33,755 bases of DNA from DATCJU01 sp036562635 (GTDB lineage: Bacteria; Actinomycetota; Actinomycetes; Mycobacteriales; Pseudonocardiaceae), in the NCBI GenBank assembly GCA_036562635.1, contig DATCJU010000134.1:1-33755 (forward strand), given 5' to 3'. Positions 21,595 to 30,485 of this stretch are shown here, piece after piece (the stretch's first letter is position 1; the number at the start of each line of letters is the position of its first letter). Position numbers and translations under genes: made by a program. The notes under the pieces are model-generated. The model did not search any database. It was given only the letters and a program-made list of their open reading frames with translations, and was not told the origin of the DNA.

Positions 21595-22920
21595 TCAGGA
21601 TTTCGTCGCGCGGACGAACTCCGCCTTCGGGTCGTGGATCTGCCCCAGCGACACCACCTCACGGCGGAACAACAGAGCCAGCATCCAGTCCATGACGATG
21701 CGGAACTTGCGGTTGAACGTCGGCATCCGGCTCACGTGGTAGCCACGGTGCATCAGCCACGCCGGGTAGCCCTTGAGCTTGATGCCGTAGACGTCGGCCA
21801 CACCCTTGTACAGACCCAGCCCGGCCACCGAACCGACGTAACGGTGGTAGTAGGTCTTGGGCTGCCGGCCACGCAGCGTGGCGATGATGTTGTCGGCGAG
21901 CCGCTTGGCCTGACGCACCGCGTGCTGGGCCGACGGGCTGCACGTGGCCTGCGGGTCCTCCTCGGTCCGCGACAGGTCCGGCACCGCGGCACAGTCACCC
22001 GCCGCCCACGCGTCCGTCAGTCCCTCCACCTGCAGCTGCGCCGTGCAGCGCACCCGACCACGCGGGTCCAGCGGCAGGTCGGTGTTCGCCAGCACCGGGT
22101 TCGCCTTCACCCCGGCGGTCCAGATGATGGTGTCTGCGTCGAACTCGGTACCGTCGCTGAGGACGACGTGCCCGCCCTCCAGGGACTTGACCAGGGTCTC
22201 CAGGTAGACCTCGATCCCCCGCTTCATCAGCTGCCGCACCGTGTAGACGCCCATCTTCGGGCTCACCTCGGGCAGCACCCGGTTCGCCGCGTCGACCAGG
22301 ACCCAGCGCATGTCACCGGGCTTGATGTTCTTGTAGTAGCGGGTGGCGTAGCGAGCCATGTCCTCCAGCTCGGCCAGCGTCTCGATGCCGGCGAACCCGC
22401 CACCGATCACCACGAAGGTGAGCAGCCTGCGCCGCAGCTCGGGGTCGGTGGCGCTGGACGCGGCGTCCAGCCGGGACAGCACGTGGTTGCGGAGGTAGAT
22501 CGCCTCGCCGATGGTCTTGGCCGCGATGCCGTGCTCGGCCAGGCCGGGGATCGGCAGGGTGCGGGCCACCGAGCCGAGTGCCACGACCAGCACGTCGTAG
22601 GTCAGCTTCTCGACGTGCCCGTCCCCGGACTCCACGGTGACCGTCTTGTCCTTGTGCTCGATCTGCGTCACCCGCCCGGTGACCACCGTGCACTTGTCGA
22701 GCACACGCCGCAACGGCACCACGACGTGCCGCGGCTCAATCGATCCAGCCGCCGCCTCGGGGAGGAACGGCTGGTAGGTCATGTGCGGCTGCGGGTCGAC
22801 GACGGTGACCGACGCCTCGTTGCGCCGGAGTTTGGACTGCAGCCGAAGCGCGGTGTACATGCCCACGTAACCGCCGCCGACCACGAGAATTCGCGTCGGT
22901 CCGGTCGTACCTGCTGCCAT
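21595..22920 (-). CDS. Ndh-2-like NAD(P)H:quinone oxidoreductase (FAD-dependent)
   Basis: 441 residues. The FAD-binding motif is ILVVGGGYVGMYTALRL near residue 11; the second dinucleotide (NADH) motif is FVVIGGGFAGIETLAELED; and AWAAGDCAAVPDL is the FAD-ribityl site near the C-terminal third. The C-terminal part (PAWLMHRGYHV..., WMLALLFRREVV) should form the amphipathic membrane-contact helices of type II NADH dehydrogenases, which feed electrons to quinone without pumping protons. I chose ATG 22920 (MAAGTTG); ATG 22929 is three codons earlier, and GGTGGGA is badly spaced for both. Distinct from mycobacterial Ndh in sequence, so the electron donor is not certain. Confidence 0.88.
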   Translation of the reverse strand: MAAGTTGPTRILVVGGGYVGMYTALRLQSKLRRNEASVTVVDPQPHMTYQPFLPEAAAGSIEPRHVVVPLRRVLDKCTVVTGRVTQIEHKDKTVTVESGDGHVEKLTYDVLVVALGSVARTLPIPGLAEHGIAAKTIGEAIYLRNHVLSRLDAASSATDPELRRRLLTFVVIGGGFAGIETLAELEDMARYATRYYKNIKPGDMRWVLVDAANRVLPEVSPKMGVYTVRQLMKRGIEVYLETLVKSLEGGHVVLSDGTEFDADTIIWTAGVKANPVLANTDLPLDPRGRVRCTAQLQVEGLTDAWAAGDCAAVPDLSRTEEDPQATCSPSAQHAVRQAKRLADNIIATLRGRQPKTYYHRYVGSVAGLGLYKGVADVYGIKLKGYPAWLMHRGYHVSRMPTFNRKFRIVMDWMLALLFRREVVSLGQIHDPKAEFVRATKS

Positions 22921-23143
22921 GGGGCCCATGGTCCCACCAGGTCGGGTTACCCGCTTGACAAGGCCCTCATAATTGTGATTTGGGCTGTAGACGGGCGCCA
23001 CACCGAGAGTAACCGCGCAGGCCTGACCAGCGGGAATGTCAATCCGCCATCCGGCCTCATTGTCGGGTGTTCGCCCTCACGTCACGGTCCCGACGGGACG
23101 CGACCACCGACCGTCCCCCCACTCCGGACGTGTTCCCGATCAC

Positions 23144-23857
23144 TCAGGGTCGGGCGACGCCCGCCGCGCGGGCCGCACGGGCGAGCACGCTCTCCAGCAT
23201 CTCCGGCGTGAGCCGACCGGTGAAGGTGTTCTGCTGGCTGGGGTGGTACGAGCCGAACAGGTGCAACGGCGCACCCCCGTCGACAGCGGGCAGCTCCACG
23301 TGGACCCCGTGGCCGAACCGGGGCCGGGGTACCGGAACCTGCCAGGCGGTGTCCCGCAGCACCGGCAGCAGCGCCTGCCAACCGAACGCCCCCAGCACCA
23401 CCACCGCCCGCAGCGTCGGGCGCAGCAACCGCAGCTCACGGGCCAACCACGGGCGGCAGGTGTCCCGTTCCTCGGGAGTCGGCCTGTTCCCCGGCGGCGC
23501 GCAGTGCACCGGCGCGGTGATCCGTGTGCTCCGCAGTCGCAGCCCGTCGTCACGGTGCCGGGACACCGGCTGTGAGGCCAGACCGACCGCGTGCAGCGCC
23601 GCGTACAGCACGTCCCCGGAGCGATCCCCGGTGAACATGCGGCCGGTGCGGTTGCCCCCGTGTGCTGCCGGGGCGAGACCGACGACGGCCACCGCCGCGT
23701 CCGACGGACCGAACCCGGGCACCGGGCGTCCCCAGTAGGTCCAGTCCCGGAACGCGGCACGCCGGTTCCGAGCGACGTGCTCCCGCCACTCGACCAGACG
23801 AGGGCAGGCGCGGCACCCGGCGATCATCCCGTCCAGCTCGGACAGGTCGGTCGCCAT
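23144..23857 (-). CDS. Family 5 uracil-DNA glycosylase (UdgB-like, Fe-S)
   Basis: 237 residues. Cys15 and Cys18 (CRACP) with later cysteines (HCAPPG and DTC) would bind the [4Fe-4S] cluster. Motif A is GLAPAAHGGNRTGRMFTGD and motif B is GSYHPSQQNTFTGRLT. Family 5 enzymes remove uracil, hypoxanthine and other deaminated bases from DNA, useful in a high-GC genome prone to cytosine deamination. ATG 23857 gives the usual family N-terminus. A GTG at 23923, adding 22 residues, has the much stronger GGGAGGAGG site 6 bases upstream, so the true protein may be longer. Confidence 0.92.
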   Translation of the reverse strand: MATDLSELDGMIAGCRACPRLVEWREHVARNRRAAFRDWTYWGRPVPGFGPSDAAVAVVGLAPAAHGGNRTGRMFTGDRSGDVLYAALHAVGLASQPVSRHRDDGLRLRSTRITAPVHCAPPGNRPTPEERDTCRPWLARELRLLRPTLRAVVVLGAFGWQALLPVLRDTAWQVPVPRPRFGHGVHVELPAVDGGAPLHLFGSYHPSQQNTFTGRLTPEMLESVLARAARAAGVARP

Positions 23858-24068
23858 GGCGGCTCGGTCACCGGGATGTTCGGACGTCCGTCCGCGCGGC
23901 TCACCAGGCTGGTCGACGGACACGGCCCTCCTCCCGCTCTCGCCCCCCGAACGCGGCCGCCCACCCCCGCCCAGTCTGCGCCACCGGCCCGGCACGGCGC
24001 ACCCGACCCGGCACCCGACACCACCACGTACCGGAAACAACACGGGCCGGAAGTACGCCTTCACCCTT

Positions 24069-24074
24069 TAGGGT
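24069..24074 (+). promoter_or_regulatory. Candidate -10 box of the S10 peptidase gene (leaderless)
   Basis: TAGGGT ends 6 bases before ATG 24081 and there is no Shine-Dalgarno, which fits a leaderless mRNA. A convincing -35 is missing. Confidence 0.45.
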
Positions 24075-24080
24075 TCAACC

Positions 24081-25589
24081 ATGGCTGCCAAGGATGCGAA
24101 GGAGAGAACCACTCGCCCCGGTGAGTCCGAGTCGGCCCAGACCGCCACCTCGGTCCAGGAGGCGGAGCCGGCCGACGACCTGGTCACCACCCGGCACACC
24201 CTCACCATCAAGCGGCGCAAGCTGAACTACACCGCCACCACCGGCCGGATCGTGCTGCGCAAGGAGACCCACACCGACGGCACGTTCGACGGCTTCCGGC
24301 CCAAGGCGGAGGTGTTCGTCACCGCCTACACCCTCGACGGGGCCGATCCCCGTACCCGTCCGGTCACCTTCGCGTTCAACGGCGGCCCCGGCTCCTCCAG
24401 CGTGTGGCTCCACCTGGGCCTGCTCGGTCCGCGTCGGGTGGTGATGGGCGACGCCGGACAGCTGCTCCCCCCGCCCTACGACATCACCGACAACACCGAG
24501 ACCCTGCTCGCCCACTCCGACCTGGTGTTCATCGACCCGGTGTCCACCGGTTACTCCCGGGCGGTGAAGGGGGAGAAGCCCGCCGACTACCACGGCTACC
24601 GGGGCGACCTGGAGTCCGTCGCCGAGGTCATCCGGCTGTGGACCTCCCGCAACGGCCGCTGGATGTCGCCGAAGTTCCTGGCCGGCGAGTCCTACGGCAC
24701 GCTCCGCGCCGCAGGCCTGGCCTCCTACCTACAGACCCGGTACGGCATGTACCTCAACGGGATCATGCTGATCTCCATGGTGCTCGACATGGGCACCATC
24801 CGGTTCACCGCCGGGAACGACCTGCCGTACGCGCTGTACCTGCCCACCTACGCCGCGATCGCCCACTACCACGGCAAGCACGGCGACCGGCCGCTGCGTG
24901 AGGTGCTCGCCGAGGCCGAGGAGTTCGCGCACGGCGACTACCTGCTGGCCCTGGCCCGCGGCTCCCGGATGTCGGAGGAGGAGCGCGCCGAGGTGGTGCG
25001 CCGTACCGCCGCGCTGACCGGGTTGACCGAGGACTACGTGGACCGGGTCAACCTGCGCCTGGAGCACGTCCGGTTCTTCACCGAACTGCTGCGGGACCGC
25101 CGCCAGGTGGTCGGCCGGCTCGACGGACGGTTCACCGGGTGGGACCCGGACGCCGGACGCGAGCACTTCGTCGAGGACCCGTCCTACCTGGCGATCCTCG
25201 GCCCGTACACCGCGGCGCTCAACCACTATGTGCGCGCCGAGCTCGGCTACGCCAACGACCTGCCCTACGAGATCCTCACCGACCGGGTGCACCCCTGGTC
25301 GTACAAGGAGTTCGAGGGTGCCCACGTGTCCGTGGCCGACGAGTTGGCCAACGCGATGCGGGCCAACCCGCACCTGCGGGTGCACGTGGCCTGCGGCTAC
25401 CACGACGGCGCCACACCGTACGCCGCGGCCGAGCACACCGTGGCGCACCTGGCCATTCCGCCCGTGCTGCGGGAGAACATCGAGTTCCGGTACTACGAGG
25501 CCGGCCACATGATGTACGTGCACGAGCCCAGCCGCATCCAGCAGTCGACCGACCTCGCCGAGTTCGTCACCCGCTCCGTCGGGAACTGA
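24081..25589 (+). CDS. S10-family serine carboxypeptidase
   Basis: 502 residues. FAFNGGPGSSSVW forms the oxyanion-hole region, LAGESYGT carries the nucleophile S204, GYHDGATPYAA the acid D442, and EAGHMMYVHEP the base H476, completing the alpha/beta-hydrolase triad. The first 35 residues are hydrophilic and contain no signal peptide, so the enzyme appears cytosolic, unlike the vacuolar or secreted eukaryotic relatives. It should remove C-terminal amino acids from peptides. It diverges from the uracil-DNA glycosylase gene and ends before a hairpin shared with convergent ppx. Confidence 0.93.
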   Translation: MAAKDAKERTTRPGESESAQTATSVQEAEPADDLVTTRHTLTIKRRKLNYTATTGRIVLRKETHTDGTFDGFRPKAEVFVTAYTLDGADPRTRPVTFAFNGGPGSSSVWLHLGLLGPRRVVMGDAGQLLPPPYDITDNTETLLAHSDLVFIDPVSTGYSRAVKGEKPADYHGYRGDLESVAEVIRLWTSRNGRWMSPKFLAGESYGTLRAAGLASYLQTRYGMYLNGIMLISMVLDMGTIRFTAGNDLPYALYLPTYAAIAHYHGKHGDRPLREVLAEAEEFAHGDYLLALARGSRMSEEERAEVVRRTAALTGLTEDYVDRVNLRLEHVRFFTELLRDRRQVVGRLDGRFTGWDPDAGREHFVEDPSYLAILGPYTAALNHYVRAELGYANDLPYEILTDRVHPWSYKEFEGAHVSVADELANAMRANPHLRVHVACGYHDGATPYAAAEHTVAHLAIPPVLRENIEFRYYEAGHMMYVHEPSRIQQSTDLAEFVTRSVGN

Positions 25590-25611
25590 ACCCACCGAAC
25601 CCGCACCGTGG

Positions 25612-25639
25612 GGGCGGTCCGGTCCACACCGGGCCGCCC
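25612..25639. terminator. Bidirectional hairpin terminator
   Basis: A 12-bp stem with one G-U pair (25612-25623 with 25628-25639) and a 4-base loop, between the convergent S10 peptidase and ppx genes. Confidence 0.75.
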
Positions 25640-25717
25640 TCCACCACAGGTGGGGGCGACGCAGCACCACCACGTCGGGCGCCGAACCCGGACCGGGCCG
25701 TACGCCGGGTCCCGGGT

Positions 25718-26671
25718 TCAGGCGATGGACAGCGCGATGCCGTCGAGGATGTCGTGCTCGCTCACCACGAGCTCGGTGATCCCGGCGCGGCGGGACAGTT
25801 CCCGGGCCAGGGCCCGCACCACCAGGGCACCGCCCCCGATGACGTCCACCCGGCCGGGGTGGATACAGCCGATCGCGGCCCGCTCGTCGTGCGTGAGGGA
25901 CAACAGCCGATCGGTGGTGGTGACCACCTGGTCCAGGGACAGCCGGGACAGGTGGGTGCGCTCCGAGTCGTACTCCGGCAGGTCCTGCACCACCGCGGAC
26001 AACGTGGTGATCGTGCCGGCCACCCCCACCCAGGTGCGGGCGTCGGCCACCGGCACCGCCTCGAACGCCTCGGCCAGCGCCTCGGTGATCACCTGCTCGG
26101 CCTTGGCCACCTCGTCGGCGCTCGGCGGATCGGAGTGCAGGCAGCGTTCGGTGATCCGGACACAGCCCACGTCCACCGAACGGGCCGCGGTGACGTGCGC
26201 CCGGGTGCCGTCCCAGGTGCCCAGGACGACCTCGGTGGACCCACCGCCGACGTCGGTGACCACGAACGGCCCCTCCGCCGCGTCCAGCTCGCCGACGGCA
26301 CCGGTGAAGGACAGCCGGGCCTCCTCGTCCCCGGTGATGACCTCCGCCTCGGCGCCCAGCACCTCACGGACCATGCCGAAGAAGTCCTCGCGGTTGCGGG
26401 CGTCCCGGGTCGCCGAGGTGGCCACCATGCGCACCCGTTCCACGCCCTTGCGCCGCAGCACGGCCGTGTAGTCGGCCAGGGCGGCCGCGGTGCGCTGCAG
26501 CGCCTCGGGCGCGAGCATCCCGGTCGCGTCCACACCCTGACCGAGACGCACCACCCGCATCTCCCGGTGCACGTCCCGCAGCCAGTGGCTGCCGTCCTCC
26601 CGCCGGGTCACATCGGCGACCAGCAGACGGATGGAGTTCGTCCCGCAGTCGATGGCGGCGACCCGCGGCAT
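25718..26671 (-). CDS. ppx: Ppx/GppA-family exopolyphosphatase
   Basis: 317 residues with the actin-like ATPase fold signatures: VAAIDCGTNSIRLLVADV at the start, MVATSATRDARN, the phosphate-binding TDVGGGSTEVVLG and the later VGVAGTITTLSAV. It hydrolyses terminal phosphate from polyphosphate or pppGpp. The length corresponds to the short actinobacterial type without the C-terminal HD domain of E. coli Ppx. In M. tuberculosis the equivalent (Rv1026) directly follows DUF501; here it is separated from DUF501 by two inserted genes. ATG 26671 follows GGGAGG, spaced 6 bases. Confidence 0.92.
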   Translation of the reverse strand: MPRVAAIDCGTNSIRLLVADVTRREDGSHWLRDVHREMRVVRLGQGVDATGMLAPEALQRTAAALADYTAVLRRKGVERVRMVATSATRDARNREDFFGMVREVLGAEAEVITGDEEARLSFTGAVGELDAAEGPFVVTDVGGGSTEVVLGTWDGTRAHVTAARSVDVGCVRITERCLHSDPPSADEVAKAEQVITEALAEAFEAVPVADARTWVGVAGTITTLSAVVQDLPEYDSERTHLSRLSLDQVVTTTDRLLSLTHDERAAIGCIHPGRVDVIGGGALVVRALARELSRRAGITELVVSEHDILDGIALSIA

Positions 26672-26836
26672 CGATGACCTCCCAACCGGCGGGGCGCACA
26701 TCCCCGCGTCAACACCCGGACGAGCTCACCGTATCGGTCGGCCACGCCGTCTGCGCGGTCACCCGGCCCGGTACACCGGCGAGCGCGACCCGCCCCGAGG
26801 GCCGCCCCACCGTGCCGTCGACATGGAGGGGCGGGA

Positions 26837-28537
26837 TCAGCCCGCCGAGGTCGGCGTGGAGCTGTCCGTCGGGGTGACACTCGGCGTCGTCGTCCTGCAG
26901 GACCCGTCGGGTGTCTCCTCCGGCGGCTCCCCCGCCTCCTCCGGCTCCTCCGGGGCACTCGGTGCACCGGTCACGGTCGGTTCCGCACCGCCCTCCGCGG
27001 ACTCCTCCGGAGCGTCCGGGTCGGTGCTCCCGGTCGGATCCACGCCACACGGCTCGGTGGGTGGTGCGGGCGGTTCCATGGTTGTGGAGGTCGGGGGAAG
27101 CACCGTCGTCCGGGACGTCGTGGTCACCGACGTGGGGTGGACGCCGGTGGTGGAGGTGGGCACCGCGGTGCTCGTCAGGCTCGGCGTGGGTACCGCACCG
27201 CCGGGGGTCGTGGTGGTCGGCTCCGCACCGGACGTGGTGGTGGGCGGCACGTCGGACGGCGAGCTGGTGGGCGGTGCGCACGGATCCGAGCTCGGCGGTG
27301 TGCTCGGCGTGGTGCTCGGTGCACTCGGGGAGGTGCTCGGTGCACTCGGCGTGGTGCTCGGCGTGCTCGGCCCGCTCGGCGACGTGGTCGGCCACGTGCT
27401 CGGCGAGGTGCTCGGCCCACTCGGCGTGGTGCTCGGCGAGGTGGTCCCGCTCGGGCACGGCGGCGTGGTGCCCGTCGGAGGCACGGACGGCGTGGGCGTC
27501 GGCTCCTGTGTGGGTGTCTCCGAGACGGGCGGCGTCCCGCCCGGGGCGCCGGGCACGGGCTGTTCGGGGTCCGGCTCACCCGGAGGCGGCGGCTGTGGCG
27601 GCGGGTTGGTGGGGCCGCCCGGCGGCACCCACGGCACCTCCCCGGGCAGCACCGGCTGACCCTCCTGCGGCGGGACGGGCAGCTCGGTCACCCCGGAGGC
27701 GTAGCGCTGTGCCCAGGACAGGACCGCCCGCACGTAGCTCTGCGAGTGGTTGTACCGGAAGATGGCCGCGGCGAGCTGTGCCGGGTCCCGTAGGTCGGCG
27801 CCGCCGGCGCACAGGTAGTGGGCCGCGGCCAGTGCCGCGTCGTAGACGTTGTGCGGGTTGGCCACTCCGTCACCGTTGCCATCCACCCCGTACCGGGCCC
27901 ACGTGGACGGGATGAACTGCATCGGACCCACCGCCCGGTCCCAGGCGCTGTCGCCGTCCAGGCGTCCACCGTCGGTGTCCCGGATGGCGGCGATGCCCGG
28001 CCCACCGGAGAGCTGGGGACCCAGGATGGGGGTGACCGTGGTGCCGTTGGCGTCGACCTTGCCGCCACGCGCGTGGTTGGACTCGATCCGGCCGATACCG
28101 GCGAGGATCCACCACTTCAGGCCGCACTGGGGGTGGGTGACGGCCACGCTCCGCTCGGCACGCTGGTAGGCGTCGAGCACGATGGCCGGGATACCGAGCT
28201 GCTCACCGGTCTCGACCAGCGAGCCGCCGAGCAGGTCGTCGGGCAGGTCCAGCAGGCCGCTGCCATCCGGAAGCCGGCCGGTCACGCCGAGAGCCTCCCG
28301 CCCGCCGCGCTCCAGACGCAGCAGTCCGAGCGCGTCACCGGTACCGGGCATCCGCAGCGCGATGGAGTCCTGGGCGCCCAACGGCAGCACCGCGGGTCCG
28401 CCGGGATCGTGGAGCGCAGCGGGTACGAGCATCACGCCCAGCGCTGCGATCGTCGCCCCTGCTCGGCGGAATCGGCTGACCTGGGTGCCGTTGGAGGACC
28501 GGCGTCCGGCGAGGTCGCTTCCGCTCGGACCTGGCAC
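26837..28537 (-). CDS. Lytic transglycosylase (MltB-like) with a long Pro/Ser/Thr tail
   Basis: 566 residues. A basic N-terminus and a hydrophobic helix (about 28-42) direct export. The SLT catalytic domain (about 115-285) has Glu152 in GIGRIESNHARGG, GPMQFIPSTWARYG, the calcium-loop-like DGNGDGVANPHN, and IFRYNHSQSYV. The remaining 280 residues are a Pro/Thr/Ser-rich tail with a few Cys and many TSPS units, probably a wall-spanning or glycosylated stalk. Such enzymes cleave the MurNAc-GlcNAc bond to anhydro products. I chose GTG 28537, 8 bases after GGGGAGG; the frame is open to 28570. It is paralogous to the fragment at 33508-33755. Confidence 0.88.
   Translation of the reverse strand: MPGPSGSDLAGRRSSNGTQVSRFRRAGATIAALGVMLVPAALHDPGGPAVLPLGAQDSIALRMPGTGDALGLLRLERGGREALGVTGRLPDGSGLLDLPDDLLGGSLVETGEQLGIPAIVLDAYQRAERSVAVTHPQCGLKWWILAGIGRIESNHARGGKVDANGTTVTPILGPQLSGGPGIAAIRDTDGGRLDGDSAWDRAVGPMQFIPSTWARYGVDGNGDGVANPHNVYDAALAAAHYLCAGGADLRDPAQLAAAIFRYNHSQSYVRAVLSWAQRYASGVTELPVPPQEGQPVLPGEVPWVPPGGPTNPPPQPPPPGEPDPEQPVPGAPGGTPPVSETPTQEPTPTPSVPPTGTTPPCPSGTTSPSTTPSGPSTSPSTWPTTSPSGPSTPSTTPSAPSTSPSAPSTTPSTPPSSDPCAPPTSSPSDVPPTTTSGAEPTTTTPGGAVPTPSLTSTAVPTSTTGVHPTSVTTTSRTTVLPPTSTTMEPPAPPTEPCGVDPTGSTDPDAPEESAEGGAEPTVTGAPSAPEEPEEAGEPPEETPDGSCRTTTPSVTPTDSSTPTSAG
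27300..27455 (-). repeat. Low-complexity coding repeat in the transglycosylase tail
   Basis: Degenerate GTGCTCGGCG-type units (plus-strand reading) follow one another here and encode runs such as TSPSGPSTSPST. It is a likely site of length variation between strains. Confidence 0.7.
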
Positions 28538-28727
28538 GACGTAAACCTCCCCATGGTCACGCTGTGCCACCCCCCGGGCCCAGCGCAGAACCCCATCGGA
28601 TGGCTGCCCTCAGGGTGCCCGAAGGGCAACCCAGTGTCACTCATCCCCGCACGAATTGGGGAAATCCGGAAGGGGAACCCTCCACAGAAGACGATCTGTC
28701 GTGACACGAGGTTGCATCACACACCAC

Positions 28728-28757
28728 CAGGTGATCTTCAACCCACCCGATCACCTG
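28728..28757. promoter_or_regulatory. Operator-like inverted repeat upstream of the AidB gene
   Basis: CAGGTGATC (28728-28736) and GATCACCTG (28749-28757) form a perfect 9-bp inverted repeat with a 12-base spacer. The core GGTGATC returns at 28821, just inside the coding region. Confidence 0.5.
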
Positions 28758-28792
28758 ATCAATTGGGTCTGGCCCAGGCTCCACTCAACAAC

Positions 28793-28798
28793 TACCCT
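28793..28798 (+). promoter_or_regulatory. Candidate -10 box of the AidB gene (leaderless)
   Basis: TACCCT ends 7 bases before ATG 28806. The intervening CCGGAGC is too close to the start to be a useful ribosome binding site. Confidence 0.4.
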
Positions 28799-28805
28799 CC
28801 GGAGC

Positions 28806-30428
28806 ATGGCAGCCACATCGGGTGATCACTTCATCACTCATGAAGTGACCAACCAGCCGCCCCCACTGGCCGGGTTCGATCCCCTCGCCTGCGATCCCGC
28901 GCTCACCGCCGCGGTGACCCGGGAGGGCGGTGATCCGGACGCACTCCGGGTACTGGCTGAACTCGCCGGCAGCGCCGAGGCCCGGGAGCACGGACGACTC
29001 GCCGACGAGAACCCGCCGCGCCTGCGCACCCACGACCGCTACGGCCACCGCATCGACGAGGTGGAGTTCCACCCCTCCTGGCACTGGCTCATGGGCCGGG
29101 CCGTGGCGCACGGGCTGCACGGCGCACCGTGGGGCGCCCCGACCGGCAGCGGGGCGCACGTCACCCGAGCAGCCGGTTTCTACCTGTGGAGCCAGGTGGA
29201 GGCAGGACACGGCTGCCCCATCTCCATGACCTACGCCGCGGTACCGGTACTGCGCCGGGAACCCGATCTCGCCGCGACGTACGAACCGGGCCTGCGCTCC
29301 CGGGACTACGACCCGGGTCTGCGGGAACCCACCGGCAAAAGCGGTCTCCTGGCCGGGATGTCGATGACCGAGAAGCAGGGCGGTTCCGACGTCCGGTCCA
29401 ACACCACCACCGCCGAACCGCTCGCCGACGGCAGCTACCGGCTCGTGGGGCACAAGTGGTTCACCTCGGCCCCGATGAACGACCTGTTCCTCACCCTCGC
29501 CCAGGCACCCGGCGGGCTCACCTGCTTCCTGCTGCCCCGCGTGCTGCCCGACGGCACCCGCAACCCCATCCGCCTGCAGCGGCTGAAGGACAAGCTGGGC
29601 AACCGGTCCAACGCCTCCGCGGAGATCGAGTACCACGGCGCGATCGGCTGGCGCATCGGCGAGGAGGGGCGCGGGGTGCGCACCATCATCGAGATGGTGT
29701 CGATGACCCGGCTGGACTGCGTCATCGGCTCCGCGGCCACCGTGCGGGCCGCGCTCACCGAGGCCGCGCACCACGTCACGCACCGCACCGCGTTCGGCAC
29801 CCGGCTCGTCGACGCCCCGCTGATGACCGCGGTGCTGGCCGACCTCGCCCTGGAGTCCGAGGCCGCCACCACACTGGCGCTGCGCCTGGCCGGCGCCGTG
29901 GACCGGGCCGAACGGTCGTTCCTGCGTCTGGCGCTGCCCGCGGCCAAGTTCTGGGTGTGCAAGCGCTGCCCCACCGTGGTGGCCGAGGCACTGGAGTGCC
30001 TGGGCGGCAACGGCTACGTCGAGGAGTCCGGGATGCCCCGGTTGTACCGGGAGGCGCCGCTGAACTCCATCTGGGAGGGCTCGGGCAACGTCACCGCCCT
30101 GGACGTGGTGCGCGCCGCCACCCGGGAGCCGGACAGCGTGACCGCCCTGTTGGAGGAGCTGGGCACCGCGGCCGGCGCCCACCCGGACCTGGACGCCGCG
30201 CTCGACACGCTCCGCGAGGAACTGGCCGACCCGCGGCCGGAACGCGCCCGCCGGCTCGCCGAGCTGATCACGCTGTGCCTGCAGGGAGCACTGCTCCTGG
30301 CACACGCCCCCGGTGAGGTGGGCGAGACCTTCGTGACCACCAGGCTGGGCCGCCGCTGGGGCCTCACCGCCGGGACCCTGCCACCCGGAACGCCCGCACG
30401 GGCCGTCGTGGAGCGCATCATCCCGTGA
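28806..30428 (+). CDS. AidB-type acyl-CoA dehydrogenase
   Basis: 540 residues, almost exactly the length of E. coli AidB. The N-terminal HEVTNQPPPLAGFDPL is the AidB signature, followed by the acyl-CoA dehydrogenase core: GMSMTEKQGGSDVRSNTT (FAD contact), HKWFTSAPMND, and REAPLNSIWEGSGNV with the catalytic-type Glu. AidB proteins are linked to alkylation damage, though some members are ordinary isovaleryl-CoA-type dehydrogenases. No alkylation-response genes are nearby. The gene diverges from the tailed lytic transglycosylase and is flanked upstream by an inverted repeat; just inside the gene a 9-bp palindrome (28826-28848) could also bind a regulator. Confidence 0.93.
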   Translation: MAATSGDHFITHEVTNQPPPLAGFDPLACDPALTAAVTREGGDPDALRVLAELAGSAEAREHGRLADENPPRLRTHDRYGHRIDEVEFHPSWHWLMGRAVAHGLHGAPWGAPTGSGAHVTRAAGFYLWSQVEAGHGCPISMTYAAVPVLRREPDLAATYEPGLRSRDYDPGLREPTGKSGLLAGMSMTEKQGGSDVRSNTTTAEPLADGSYRLVGHKWFTSAPMNDLFLTLAQAPGGLTCFLLPRVLPDGTRNPIRLQRLKDKLGNRSNASAEIEYHGAIGWRIGEEGRGVRTIIEMVSMTRLDCVIGSAATVRAALTEAAHHVTHRTAFGTRLVDAPLMTAVLADLALESEAATTLALRLAGAVDRAERSFLRLALPAAKFWVCKRCPTVVAEALECLGGNGYVEESGMPRLYREAPLNSIWEGSGNVTALDVVRAATREPDSVTALLEELGTAAGAHPDLDAALDTLREELADPRPERARRLAELITLCLQGALLLAHAPGEVGETFVTTRLGRRWGLTAGTLPPGTPARAVVERIIP

Positions 30429-30434
30429 CCTGCC

Positions 30435-30465
30435 GTGCCGGACACCCTGGCAGGGCGTCCGGCAC
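30435..30465. terminator. Bidirectional hairpin terminator
   Basis: 9 bp (30435-30443 with 30457-30465), an A/C mismatch, then 3 more pairs and the loop TGGCA, between the convergent AidB and DUF501 genes. Confidence 0.8.
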
Positions 30466-30485
30466 CGGGGTCGGTCACCGCGGGC

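Noticed and set aside
24081..25589. S10 peptidase as the missing PqqF-type protease
   Set aside because: It is a carboxypeptidase, lies 6 kb from the PQQ operon with its own promoter, and is unrelated to the M16 family of PqqF.
28538..28800. Cyclic di-AMP (ydaO-type) riboswitch before the lytic transglycosylase gene
   Set aside because: Such switches often precede wall hydrolase genes, but I could not find the conserved core motifs, only alternative GCCC/GGGC hairpins near 28604-28632.
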